From: Syntrophorhabdaceae bacterium PtaU1.Bin034
Lineage (GTDB): Bacteria > Desulfobacterota_G > Syntrophorhabdia > Syntrophorhabdales > WCHB1-27
DNA length: 16,932 nt
Direction of reading: 5' to 3'
Assembly (NCBI GenBank): GCA_002067405.1
Contig: MVRP01000077.1
Location: forward strand, 1 to 16,932
The first letter of the stretch is position 1. Every line of letters begins with the position of its first letter. The position numbers were made by a program, and so were the translations under genes. Below the pieces are notes generated by a model that did not search any database, was not told the DNA's origin, and saw nothing but the letters and a program-made list of their open reading frames with translations. Below, one piece after another: positions 7,783 through 15,951 of this stretch.

Positions 7783-7995
7783 ATGCAACGGAAGTTTTCT
7801 TACCATCACAAGTCAGGACAGCACGCGAACAGGGGGGGAGACCATGATGAGGATGGGGAATATCGCGATTTCCGCTTCGCAAGAAAGACAGGTGACGGGG
7901 TCAGCATCTTTCCCGGGGCCAGGGCGGTTCCGCCGAACCTCGCATGGGAACGGGTGAATGCATTGGACCAAGAATCCCGGCCAACCGGTGTTTAA
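7783..7995 (+). CDS. Hypothetical small hydrophilic protein
   Basis: This predicted 70-aa protein has no recognised domain. It is rich in His, Asp, Arg and Gly at the start (YHHKSGQHANRGGDHDEDGE) and has no hydrophobic segment. The reason to keep it is a strong GGAAGGGAG ribosome site about 8 nt ahead of the ATG. It sits 37 nt before the UPF0182 gene in the same direction, so it may be cotranscribed. A 5-bp hairpin, ACCGG/CCGGT (7984-8001), overlaps its stop. The His/Asp-rich start could bind metal, but this is speculation. Confidence 0.45.
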   Translation: MQRKFSYHHKSGQHANRGGDHDEDGEYRDFRFARKTGDGVSIFPGARAVPPNLAWERVNALDQESRPTGV

Positions 7996-8032
7996 GCCGG
8001 TGAAGCGCGGTACTCGAGTCGGAGGTTAATGA

Positions 8033-10750
8033 ATGAAGGGACGAAAAAGGTTCAAGATAATTGCTGGATTGATAGTACTCCTGGTTGGCGGGGCAGGAAC
8101 GGGTGTCACGCTGTACACGGATCTGCTTTTCTTCCATGATGTCGGTTACACGGGCGTTTTCCTGAAGATGCTTTCCGCCCGTTTCCTGTCAGGGCTGGCA
8201 TTCGGGCTCGCCGCGCTGCTCTTTATCCTCGGCAATGTCATGGTCGCCAACCGGCGCGTGTTTCCCCATATCAGCATGGACCTGCCCGGCCGGATCACCA
8301 TTCCCATCCCGGTGGAACACCTCGACAGGACGGTGAAAGTGCTCGGAATAGCCGGGGCGTTCGCCATTGCCGTAATCGCCGGTATCTGGGGCAGTTCCAT
8401 GTGGAGGGACGTCTTGGTTTTTGCCAACAGCGTGACCGCAGGGACAGCGGACCCCATACTCGGCAGGGACGTGGGCTTCTACCTCTTTCAATTGCCCCTG
8501 ATCCGTATTCTCAAGGGGTTCAGTGCATTTGTGCTCGTTATCACCCTCCTCATGGTTGCGTCGGGTTATTTTTTCCGGGGTGCCGTGGTTCCCCTGGGCA
8601 GGTCCCTTGCCATCGATGCCCGGGCAAGAAAACACGTGTCCTTCCTTGGAGGCCTCTTTATCCTCAGCGTCGCGGCCGGCTTCTACCTCGACCGGTTCGC
8701 CCTTCTCTTTTCTCCCGGAAAGATACTCTTCGGAGCGGGCTACACCGACGTCAACGCGAGGCTTTTCGTTCTGGATGTGCTCGTCGTTCTTGCCGCGGTG
8801 ACGGCCGTCCTGTTTACCGTGGGCTTGTGGAGGGGAAAGCTGAAGCTCGCCCTCGTCCCCATAGCCCTGACAATAATCGTCTACATCGGCGGCCTGCTGG
8901 CATACCCGGCGCTTCTCCAGAGCCTGAAGGTCACGCCGAATGAGATCAACCTGGAAGTCCCCTTCATTCAGCACCACATCAACTTTACCCGTTTTGCCTA
9001 TGATCTCGACAGAATCGAGATGCGTCCCTTTGACCCCGGCTACACGCTCACAAGCGGGGATATTCAGAAGAACGACGCGACGATCAAGAACATCCGGCTC
9101 TGGGACCACGCGCCCCTCCTGAGAACCTACAGCCAGCTCCAGCAGATAAGGACGTACTACCGCTTCACCGATATCGACAACGACCGGTACACGGTGAACG
9201 GCACATACCGGCAGGTCATGCTGTCGCCACGGGAGCTTTCTTACACGGACCTCCCCAGCCGTTCCTGGATCAACGAGAAGATGATCTTCACCCACGGGAA
9301 CGGTGTGGCCCTGGGCCCGGTAAACAGGATCAGCAGGGAAGGCCTTCCTGAATTCTTTATAAAGGACATACCGCCGGTCTCGGATTCGGATATCAAAGTG
9401 ACGCGGCCGGAGATCTACTTCGGGGAGCTTTCGAGCGACTACGTGATCGTGAAGACCAAGATGAAAGAATTCAGCTACCCCACCAGTGAGGGCAATGTCT
9501 ATGCGTCCTACGAGGGCACCAAAGGTCCCAGGCTCGATTCGCTGATAAGAAAGGCGGCCTTCGCCTCCCGATTCAGCAGCGCAAAGATCCTCCTCTCCTC
9601 GGATATTACCAAAGAGAGCCGCATACTCTACAACCGGGAGGTACGGTCACGGGTGCAGACTATAGCGCCCTTCCTGGTCTACGACAAGGACCCCTATATC
9701 GTGGTGGCCGATGACGGCAGGCTTCACTGGATCCTCGACGCCTACACCATTTCCGGCGGTGTGCCCTATTCAAAACCGATGAACAGGAACATCAACTACA
9801 TCAGGAATTCCGTCAAGGCAACCGTCGACGCCTACGACGGGACGGTCAATTTCTACATCAGCGATCCCCGGGACGTGGTGGCGAGGGTATACGACCGCAT
9901 GTTCCCCGGGCTCCTGAAGCCTCTTGATGCCATGCCTGAAGACCTGAAGCGGCACATCAGGTATCCCCAGGAGCTCTTTCATGTCCAGGCCTCCATGTTC
10001 GCCGTTTATCATATGACCGACCCCAGGACGTTCTACAACAAGGAAGACCTCTGGGAAATTCCGGCCCAGGGGGACAAGGTCATGGAGCCTTACTACACCA
10101 TCATGAAACTGCCTCAGGACGCGAAGGGTGCGAAGGGCGGCGCGGCAGCGGGCGGCAAGGAAGAGTACATATTGCTTCTTCCCTTCACCCCGGCCAAGCG
10201 GGACAACCTGGCTGCCTGGCTCGCGGCCCGCTGCGACGGACAGGACTACGGAAAGATGGTCGTCTATTCCTTCCCGAGGGACAGGCTCGTCTTCGGTCCC
10301 CGGCAAGTGAGCGCCCGCATCGACCAGGATTCACAGATCTCGCAACAGCTCACCCTCTGGGGGCAAAAGGGTGCGAAGGTCATCAGGGGCAGGCTCCTCG
10401 TGATCCCCATTGAGCGGTCTCTCCTTTACGTCCAGCCGCTCTATCTCGTTGCCTCGGACGAAGGGGGGCTTCCGGAACTGCGGAGGGTGATCGTGGCGTA
10501 CGAGAACGACGTGGTGATGGAGGAAAACCTCGAGGCGGGCCTTCTGAAACTGTTCGGACAAAGAACAGCCGTGCCGGCAAAGGGAGAGCAGGCAACGGCG
10601 GTCAAGGAGGACCTCGGCGTCGGCCAATTGGCGAAGGAGGCCATGAAGATTTTCGAAAAGGCAAGCGAAGCGCAGCGGCAGGGAGACTGGGCGGGCTACG
10701 GCGAGCACTTGAAGAGGCTCGAAGAGACCCTGAAAAAATTGGCAAGATGA
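8033..10750 (+). CDS. UPF0182 family membrane protein
   Basis: This 905-aa protein is full length for UPF0182 (COG1615). It starts with about seven transmembrane helices (residues 9-296, for example FLSGLAFGLAALLFILGNVM and a VKVLGIAGAFAIAVIAGIWG helix). A large, probably extracytoplasmic domain follows with conserved family segments: NEINLEVPFIQHHINFTRFA, IRLWDHAPLLRTYSQLQQIR and YYRFTDIDNDRY. The C-terminus ends in a charged helix (EAQRQGDWAGYGEHLKRLEE) typical of the family. Its function is not established. GGAGG lies 7 nt before the chosen ATG. It is 28 nt upstream of the glucan phosphorylase in the same direction, so the two probably share a transcript. Confidence 0.95.
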   Translation: MKGRKRFKIIAGLIVLLVGGAGTGVTLYTDLLFFHDVGYTGVFLKMLSARFLSGLAFGLAALLFILGNVMVANRRVFPHISMDLPGRITIPIPVEHLDRTVKVLGIAGAFAIAVIAGIWGSSMWRDVLVFANSVTAGTADPILGRDVGFYLFQLPLIRILKGFSAFVLVITLLMVASGYFFRGAVVPLGRSLAIDARARKHVSFLGGLFILSVAAGFYLDRFALLFSPGKILFGAGYTDVNARLFVLDVLVVLAAVTAVLFTVGLWRGKLKLALVPIALTIIVYIGGLLAYPALLQSLKVTPNEINLEVPFIQHHINFTRFAYDLDRIEMRPFDPGYTLTSGDIQKNDATIKNIRLWDHAPLLRTYSQLQQIRTYYRFTDIDNDRYTVNGTYRQVMLSPRELSYTDLPSRSWINEKMIFTHGNGVALGPVNRISREGLPEFFIKDIPPVSDSDIKVTRPEIYFGELSSDYVIVKTKMKEFSYPTSEGNVYASYEGTKGPRLDSLIRKAAFASRFSSAKILLSSDITKESRILYNREVRSRVQTIAPFLVYDKDPYIVVADDGRLHWILDAYTISGGVPYSKPMNRNINYIRNSVKATVDAYDGTVNFYISDPRDVVARVYDRMFPGLLKPLDAMPEDLKRHIRYPQELFHVQASMFAVYHMTDPRTFYNKEDLWEIPAQGDKVMEPYYTIMKLPQDAKGAKGGAAAGGKEEYILLLPFTPAKRDNLAAWLAARCDGQDYGKMVVYSFPRDRLVFGPRQVSARIDQDSQISQQLTLWGQKGAKVIRGRLLVIPIERSLLYVQPLYLVASDEGGLPELRRVIVAYENDVVMEENLEAGLLKLFGQRTAVPAKGEQATAVKEDLGVGQLAKEAMKIFEKASEAQRQGDWAGYGEHLKRLEETLKKLAR

Positions 10751-10778
10751 GGGTGATCAACAATAAGGAGGTGGCAGG

Positions 10779-12467
10779 ATGAGCTCGTGTAAAGTCGCCT
10801 ATTTTTCGATGGAGATCGGGATCCGGAACGACATGCCCACTTACAGTGGCGGGCTGGGGATACTTGCAGGGGATACGATACGTGCTGCGGCTGATCTCAG
10901 GGTGCCCATGGTCGCGGTAACGCTCCTGTATCGCAAGGGCCATTTCCGGCAAAGGCTCGACCAGTACGGAAGGCAGATGGAAGAACAGGTCGAGTGGACT
11001 GTCGAGGATTTCCTGAAAGAATCGGCCGTGCGGACCGCAGTGACGATCGAAGGACGCACTGTTTATATCCGTCCCTGGCGGTATGATGTGAGAGGCGCCG
11101 GCGGTTTCTCCGTTCCCGTTTACTTTCTCGACACCTTTCTGCCTGAAAACGACGAAAAGGACCGGACCCTGACGGATTCCCTGTATGGGGGCGACGAGAG
11201 CTACCGGCTTTGCCAGGAGATTGTGCTCGGGATAGGAGGCATCAGAATACTGAGGGATCTCGGGTACACCGGTATAGAAAGGTTCCATCTCAACGAAGGA
11301 CACTCGGGCCTTCTCACCCTGGAACTCCTTCATGAGGAAGCCGTAAAAGCGGGAAGAGCGTCGATCAGTGAGAAAGACATCGCGGCGGTCCGGGAACGGT
11401 GCGTCTTCACTACCCATACCCCTGTCGCCGCGGGACACGACCGGTTCCCCCTCGATCTGGTCTCGGAGGTGTGCGAATACTGCATGGATATCATCAACCT
11501 GAAAGATATCCTGTGCTACCAGGGATGTCTCAACATGACCTACCTGGCCCTCAACCTCAGTCGCTACGTGAACGGTGTGGCAAAAAGGCACGGAGAGGTA
11601 TCGAGCCTCATGTACGCGGGGTACGAGATAGACTCCATCACCAACGGGGTCCACGCCGCCACCTGGACATCCCCATCCTTCCAAAGGCTGAACGAGCGCT
11701 ACATCCCCGGTTGTATGGAAAATGCGGTCAGTCTTCGGTATGCCCTGAACATACCGAAGGATGAGATCTGGAAAGCGCACCGCGAGGCAAAAGGCAACCT
11801 CCTGCACGTCGTCCGGGAGAAGACGGGATGTGCCATGGATGACCGCACCTTTACGATCGGCTTTGCACGGAGGGCCACGGCGTACAAAAGAGCCGACCTG
11901 CTCTTTCACGACACGCAAAGACTCCTCGATATCGCAGAGAGGGCCGGCGCGTTTCAGGTGATATATGCCGGCAAGGCCCACCCGCGCGACGAGGGCGGCA
12001 AGGCGATGATCAGGCGGGTCTTTGAAGCGCGGGAGCGACTCAAACCCCGCATCGCGGTCGCCTATCTCGAGGACTACGACATGGACCTTGGCCGATTGAT
12101 CACCGCGGGGGTCGACCTATGGCTGAACACACCCGAGCCGCCCTTGGAGGCGTCCGGGACAAGCGGGATGAAAGCGGCCGTCAACGGTGTGCCTTCCTTA
12201 AGCATTCTCGACGGGTGGTGGATCGAGGGATGCCTGGAGGGTATCACCGGGTGGGCCATCGGGCGTGACGGGACCGGTATCGAAGCCAACCGTTCGAACG
12301 ACGTCCTCTCTCTTTACGGCAAGCTGGAACATACGATCATCCCCCTCTTTTACCGGGACCGGGACCGGTACGTTGAGGTCATGCGAAACGCGATCGCCCT
12401 CAACGGGTCGTTCTTCAATACTCACCGCATGATCCAGGAGTACGTTTTGAAGGCATATTTCAGATGA
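10779..12467 (+). CDS. glgP: Alpha-glucan (glycogen) phosphorylase, GT35 short form
   Basis: The enzyme releases glucose 1-phosphate from glycogen or maltodextrin using inorganic phosphate and pyridoxal phosphate in the cytoplasm. This 562-aa protein belongs to the short alpha-glucan phosphorylase group rather than the roughly 800-aa classical form; it starts directly at the catalytic fold without a DUF3417-like extension. Visible signatures: [20 protein letters not shown] (8-27), [10 protein letters not shown] (169-178), [15 protein letters not shown] (210-224), the phosphate-contacting [10 protein letters not shown] (362-371), and [14 protein letters not shown], where Lys465 is the expected PLP lysine. 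The ribosome site AAGGAGGTG, 5 nt before ATG, is near-perfect. Its TGA overlaps the ATG of a decayed pfkB gene (ATGA), indicating a former operon that fed glucose phosphate into glycolysis. Confidence 0.95.
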   Translation: MSSCKVAYFSMEIGIRNDMPTYSGGLGILAGDTIRAAADLRVPMVAVTLLYRKGHFRQRLDQYGRQMEEQVEWTVEDFLKESAVRTAVTIEGRTVYIRPWRYDVRGAGGFSVPVYFLDTFLPENDEKDRTLTDSLYGGDESYRLCQEIVLGIGGIRILRDLGYTGIERFHLNEGHSGLLTLELLHEEAVKAGRASISEKDIAAVRERCVFTTHTPVAAGHDRFPLDLVSEVCEYCMDIINLKDILCYQGCLNMTYLALNLSRYVNGVAKRHGEVSSLMYAGYEIDSITNGVHAATWTSPSFQRLNERYIPGCMENAVSLRYALNIPKDEIWKAHREAKGNLLHVVREKTGCAMDDRTFTIGFARRATAYKRADLLFHDTQRLLDIAERAGAFQVIYAGKAHPRDEGGKAMIRRVFEARERLKPRIAVAYLEDYDMDLGRLITAGVDLWLNTPEPPLEASGTSGMKAAVNGVPSLSILDGWWIEGCLEGITGWAIGRDGTGIEANRSNDVLSLYGKLEHTIIPLFYRDRDRYVEVMRNAIALNGSFFNTHRMIQEYVLKAYFR

Positions 12468-12625
12468 AAGCCGTCCTTCTCATGCTCAATCCCCGCTGTC
12501 AACAAGGGCACGAGCATCGACCGTATGATGTCCGAGCACAAGCTGCGATGCACCGATCCGGAGTACGCGAGGCCGGCAGGGGAGGAACCAACGTGTCCCG
12601 GGCGATAAAGCAGCTCGGAGGGGGG
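12464..12625 (+). pseudogene. pfkB: Truncated, frameshifted pfkB (phosphofructokinase-2) fragment
   Basis: The ATG overlaps the glgP stop. The first frame reads [10 protein letters not shown]; the next frame reads AVNKGTSIDRMMSEHKLRCT (12496 onward); then the first frame resumes with GGTNVSRAIKQLGG. Put together this matches the N-terminus of PfkB-type 6-phosphofructokinases (LNPAxD...EHKLRCxxPxxExGGGGxNVxRAIxxLGG). The shifts are an extra C in the CCCC run at 12491-12494 and about two extra bases near 12567. Homology ends near 12625, so the sugar-binding and GAGD catalytic parts are missing. An open frame through to 12772 is an accident of the compensating shifts. I am confident of the identity and that the gene is dead. 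Confidence 0.8.
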
Positions 12626-12628
12626 ATC

Positions 12629-12665
12629 GACGGCCCTCTGCGCGATGGAAGGCCTATGGGCCGTC
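12629..12665. terminator. Inverted repeat between convergent genes
   Basis: GACGGCCC (12629-12636) and GGGCCGTC (12658-12665) make a perfect 8-bp GC stem around a 21-nt loop. It lies exactly between plus-strand glgP/pfkB and minus-strand PII, overlapping the last codons of the latter. No U-tract is present on either strand. A bidirectional transcription barrier is likely but not proven. Confidence 0.45.
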
Positions 12666-12986
12666 TGCCTCACCCGCAAGGTGCGCCACGCCGACCACCT
12701 TGTCAATGGGAACGACAAAAGCGATCCCCATGCCCGGTTTACCGAGATCGGTGGCCCGAACAATCTCGCTAAGAATATTCTCATTCTTGTCCGAGTAGGT
12801 GACGGTCAATACGATCTCTTTCTCCGGCTCGATGGCGATCCCCAATATTTTCTGCCTTTCATGGATGCCCGAACCCCGGCCGTAGAGAACGGTGCCCCCG
12901 TGAGCCCCGGCCTTCACGGAGGCCTCGAGCACGGTATCGCCCCAGCCTTTTCGCACGATGGTAACGATGAGCGAGATATCCGACAT
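12654..12986 (-). CDS. Divergent PII-like signalling protein
   Basis: This 110-aa protein has the PII ferredoxin-like fold pattern: an opening SLIVTIVRKGWGDTVLEASV, then GAHGGTVLYGRG (27-38), a short T-loop region (39-50), KEIVLTVTYSDK, and the B-loop-like GKPGMGIAFVVPIDKVVGV (82-100). Compared with GlnB it lacks the uridylylated Tyr51; the B-loop GDGK Lys is replaced (GMGI); and the C-loop RIR arginines are absent (VGVAH). It is therefore unlikely to bind ATP or be modified in the GlnB way, and is probably one of the PII-like proteins that regulate a cognate transporter. AAGGAG lies 6 nt before the ATG, which begins 12 nt after the stop of a DUF1538 gene. It is the last gene of the cluster. 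Confidence 0.85.
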   Translation of the reverse strand: MSDISLIVTIVRKGWGDTVLEASVKAGAHGGTVLYGRGSGIHERQKILGIAIEPEKEIVLTVTYSDKNENILSEIVRATDLGKPGMGIAFVVPIDKVVGVAHLAGEADGP

Positions 12987-12998
12987 GTTTCACTCCTT

Positions 12999-13721
12999 TC
13001 AATATTTCTTGATTTTGAGAACAAAGCCCAGGACCGTGACCGAGATAATGGGGGCCAGGGCAATGAGCGCGACCAGCCCGAGGCCATGAACAATAGGGTC
13101 CTGATCACCCATGGAAGAAGATATGCCGAGGGCAAGGGCAAGGAGAAAGGTGTTCGCCATGGGCCCCGTAGCGACCCCTCCCGCATCCACCGCAATGGAG
13201 AGGAACTCCTTGTCGCTGAACCATATGATCACGAGCACGAGCATATATCCGGGGATAAGGATATAAAGCAGCGGTATGTCGTACACGATCCTCAACATGC
13301 CCAGACCCACGATAAGGGCAACACCCGTACAGATCGCATGAAGGACCGTGGACTGGCGGATCGATCCGCTCGATGCCTCTTCGACCTGGTCGGCCAGTAT
13401 GCGCACGGATGGCTCACCCCAGGCGGTAAGGAACCCGAGGAGAAAACCGAGGGGCATGAGCACCCAGCGATGGGACAACGTTCCCAGGGCTTCCCCGATA
13501 GCCCTGCCGAAGGGGAGAAAACCGATATGCACCCCCTGTAGAAACAGCATCAGTCCCACGGATGCCAGCAGGGTGCCCTTGAGTATATCGACAACGGGCC
13601 TGCGGGGCAATCTGAGCATCAGAACCTGGAAGACTACGAAAAGAAGCACCAGGGGAAGTACTGCCAGGACGACGCTCAGTATGGTCTCCCAGAGGTTGTC
13701 TAAAACGTTTATCCCATTCAA
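12999..13721 (-). CDS. DUF1538 membrane protein, second subunit
   Basis: This 240-aa protein is almost wholly membrane embedded (about six to seven helices). It belongs to DUF1538, a family of unknown function. The signature polar motifs are WGEPSVRILADQ (101-112), mid-membrane, and DAGGVATGPMAN (179-190), with an acidic SSSMGDQDPI loop near 201-210. Both motifs recur in the neighbouring paralogue, so the two probably pair as a heterodimer with an ion or solute path lined by Glu103 and Asp179. The start is a TTG overlapping the upstream stop (TTGA), implying translational coupling; the next in-frame Met, at 34, would remove the first helix. PII follows directly. Transported substrate unknown. 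Confidence 0.88.
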   Translation of the reverse strand: MNGINVLDNLWETILSVVLAVLPLVLLFVVFQVLMLRLPRRPVVDILKGTLLASVGLMLFLQGVHIGFLPFGRAIGEALGTLSHRWVLMPLGFLLGFLTAWGEPSVRILADQVEEASSGSIRQSTVLHAICTGVALIVGLGMLRIVYDIPLLYILIPGYMLVLVIIWFSDKEFLSIAVDAGGVATGPMANTFLLALALGISSSMGDQDPIVHGLGLVALIALAPIISVTVLGFVLKIKKY

Positions 13722-14413
13722 TGCGACAATATTCCCATGATCAATATGGCGATGATCGGCCCTATGGATGCGAATCCCATCAGGCCGAAACCATCCGATA
13801 CGGCTGACCTCCCTGCGAGAACCGAGCTGAGACCGAGGGCCAGGGCGATCACTACAGGAGCGGTGAGCGCGCCCGTGGTCACACTTCCCGAGTCATAGGC
13901 CAGGGGGATGAATTGCGGGGGAGCGAAAAAGGAAAGGATAATGACGCTCGAATAGGCAGCCGCCAGCAGGTATACCATGGGGAACCCAAAAACAACACGC
14001 AGCATGGCGATTGCGACAAAACACCCCACACCGACAGCCATGACATACAACACAGTGTTGCCCGGAATGGCCCCCTGTGAGATCAGGCCTGCCTGCCTGG
14101 ACAGGACCAGTACATCGGGTTCCGCGATGGTCGTTGCAAAACCCAACAAGAAGGCCATTGTCATTATGAGCAGCACCGAGCCTCTCCGGGGCAGCTCCGC
14201 TCCGATGAACCTTCCCATGGGAAGAATCCCGATATCGATGCCTGTGAAGAAAAGTATCAACCCGCCAATAGCCATGACGGACCCGATGAGAAACTGGAAA
14301 AACAATGAAGCCGGCGCCTTCACCAAGGTAAACTGGAGGAGGCAGACGAGAACGATCAGAGGCGCGATAGCCTTGACTACTTCCAGGAATTTTTCCTTAA
14401 ATAACTGCAGCAT
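13718..14413 (-). CDS. DUF1538 membrane protein, first subunit
   Basis: Start placed at ATG 14413, 20 nt after the USP stop; a longer frame from 14458 would overlap the USP gene and adds a non-hydrophobic leader. The 231-aa protein has several transmembrane helices and the paired family motifs IAEPDVLVLSRQ (96-107) and YDSGSVTTGALT (173-184). These align with WGEPSVRILADQ and VDAGGVATGPMA of the next gene, with the same spacing, showing an ancient duplication. The upstream ribosome site is weak, so translation may couple to the USP gene. Likely forms a membrane complex with its paralogue. Whether it is a channel, transporter or something else is not known. Confidence 0.88.
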   Translation of the reverse strand: MLQLFKEKFLEVVKAIAPLIVLVCLLQFTLVKAPASLFFQFLIGSVMAIGGLILFFTGIDIGILPMGRFIGAELPRRGSVLLIMTMAFLLGFATTIAEPDVLVLSRQAGLISQGAIPGNTVLYVMAVGVGCFVAIAMLRVVFGFPMVYLLAAAYSSVIILSFFAPPQFIPLAYDSGSVTTGALTAPVVIALALGLSSVLAGRSAVSDGFGLMGFASIGPIIAILIMGILSH

Positions 14414-14433
14414 ATCTGACCAAATGGATCCTG

Positions 14434-15312
14434 TTATTCCGCTACCAGCACATCGCAACGGGATTGTGCGAGGATGTGCAGCGTGACACTTCCAAGGAGG
14501 AATTCCTCCACCCGTGACCTTCCATGCTTACCGACAATGATGAGATCGGGCGCCCATTTATGGGCGATCTCCGGCAGTTTGCCCGGTGCGTGGCCATGCT
14601 CGACGAGCCGGACAAGCTTACGGCAGTCTGCCCCCACCTCGTCGATAAAGCGTGTCATCTCCGCTTCGGCCTCCCGGTGTGCCTCAATCCGGTACTCCTC
14701 AACGACCTCATCCGAGGCGCCGGCAGAGATCATCTTCCGTTCAAACAGCGGTTCAAAGACGTGAACGAGATAGATAAGGGCCTGGGGAGCGACTATTTGC
14801 CCGTATTGCAGACCCTGGCGGGAATTTGGGGAGAAGTCCGTGGCAACAAGGACGCGTTGATATGGTCTTTCCGCTTTGCGCTTCACGACGAGGACCGGTT
14901 GGCGCACCTTGCTGAGGAGCCGCTGCGAGGTTGTGCCAAGAGCCAACGCCCGAATAGGATGGCACCCGTGCGCACCGAGCACGAGCAGGTCAAAATGCGA
15001 GGCAGCTTCCACAATCGTGTCCAGGGTATTTCCCGTGCGCACCTGTGGCTCAAGGAAAAACCCCGATAATTGACGAACTTCTTCAACTAATCCGGCCAGG
15101 GAACGTGACGCATCGTCGATGATTCCCTGCTCAACGTCCGCCGATGAGCTCATGAAGTGTTTCACGGTATCCAGCCACGTTCTTTCCAGCACGTGGAGCA
15201 GCACGCCCCTTTGTAGTGCCATCGCTGCACCGAGCATTCCCGCACGTTCCGCAGCATGATGGGAGTCGGGAGAAAAATCGGTTGCAGCCAGAATTGATTG
15301 AATACGACTCAT
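14434..15312 (-). CDS. Tandem universal stress protein (two USP domains)
   Basis: ATG 15312 is chosen because GGAGG precedes it by 8 nt; the 15333 start has no ribosome site. The 292-aa protein carries two UspA-fold domains. The first (about 1-145) begins SILAATDFSPDS and has the nucleotide loop GAHG-x9-GTT (113-128). The second (about 150-292) begins RVLVATDFSPNS and has GKHG-x9-GS (261-275). Both fit the G-2x-G-9x-G(S/T) pattern of ATP-binding USPs. Such proteins often partner ion channels or transporters as energy-status sensors, and this gene is sandwiched between a K+-channel pore gene and the DUF1538 pair. It probably reports ATP or stress state to them; that is inference. Confidence 0.93.
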   Translation of the reverse strand: MSRIQSILAATDFSPDSHHAAERAGMLGAAMALQRGVLLHVLERTWLDTVKHFMSSSADVEQGIIDDASRSLAGLVEEVRQLSGFFLEPQVRTGNTLDTIVEAASHFDLLVLGAHGCHPIRALALGTTSQRLLSKVRQPVLVVKRKAERPYQRVLVATDFSPNSRQGLQYGQIVAPQALIYLVHVFEPLFERKMISAGASDEVVEEYRIEAHREAEAEMTRFIDEVGADCRKLVRLVEHGHAPGKLPEIAHKWAPDLIIVGKHGRSRVEEFLLGSVTLHILAQSRCDVLVAE

Positions 15313-15385
15313 TTTATGAGCCTCCGTGATCATATTGGGCGCTATTTCCCGCGAACGTGGTGCCGGTCAGCGCATCCGCAGCACC

Positions 15386-15694
15386 TTACCGTCTTTCTTC
15401 CGAACGGCGGAGATATGTTCGGATTTCCACCTTTGTCAAGCCGGAAACAGGAGCGATGTCACCGTACCCCACGGTTGTCCGGGTGGTAATACTGAAATAA
15501 AGACAGTCGAGGAAACCTATGGATCGAAGGTGAGAAAGCCGATTCGCACCATAGCCCAGCGAAGGAGTTCCTTCAAGAAGAGGGAAAAGCACCCGGTATA
15601 ACAGTGAAAAGACAACCGACGTCGCCAGGAAGAACAGTATGGCATGTTGCGGACTTATTGGATTCTCCACTATCCCCAACAAAATCCTGCCCAT
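15386..15694 (-). CDS. K+-channel pore protein lacking the second helix
   Basis: ATG 15694 is chosen because GGAGG stands 6 nt ahead. The 102-aa product has one helix (about 17-40), a pore helix (FLDCLYFSITTRT, 61-73) and an intact K+ selectivity filter, TVGYG (74-78), followed by DIAPVSG. A two-helix K+ channel should then enter TM2, but the sequence instead becomes polar (KVEIRTYLRRSEERR) and stops. None of the three minus-strand frames between the stop and the USP start encodes a hydrophobic helix, so TM2 is absent rather than shifted. It is either a truncated pseudogene or a pore-loop subunit that assembles with another protein. It leads the USP-DUF1538-PII cluster, 73 nt ahead of the USP gene. 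Confidence 0.75.
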   Translation of the reverse strand: MGRILLGIVENPISPQHAILFFLATSVVFSLLYRVLFPLLEGTPSLGYGANRLSHLRSIGFLDCLYFSITTRTTVGYGDIAPVSGLTKVEIRTYLRRSEERR

Positions 15695-15951
15695 AATCTG
15701 CCTCCGAAAAACCGCTTGGCCCAATCATCTCTGAAATCCTAACTTCTTCCGTACTGATTGTCAACGATTTGGGGCACTCCCAGGTGCCGTGAACGCCGTT
15801 TCAGATGGAGGAGGAACGTTCGCCGTGTTCGATTCATGATACCCGGAATATGCCTTTGCTTTATGCGTTCGTGCTGAGGCGGTCATTTACTCACGACACG
15901 CTGAATTGGCTCGCCCGAAAAGGGTTCAACCTTATTCCTGCCTTGGCCGAC

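Noticed and set aside
8189..9295. 368-aa open frame on the minus strand
   Set aside because: It lies wholly antisense to the well-supported UPF0182 gene; the sequence is His/Gly/Asp-rich and resembles no family, as expected for a GC-rich shadow frame.
10602..11981. 459-aa open frame on the minus strand
   Set aside because: It is antisense to glgP and the end of UPF0182, with no recognisable domain; codon mirror of a GC-rich gene.
12422..12784. 120-aa minus-strand frame downstream of PII
   Set aside because: It is antisense to the glgP end and the pfkB relic and overlaps the PII gene; no family signal.
12645..13541. 298-aa open frame on the plus strand
   Set aside because: It is antisense to the PII and DUF1538 genes, which have clear family motifs and coupled starts.
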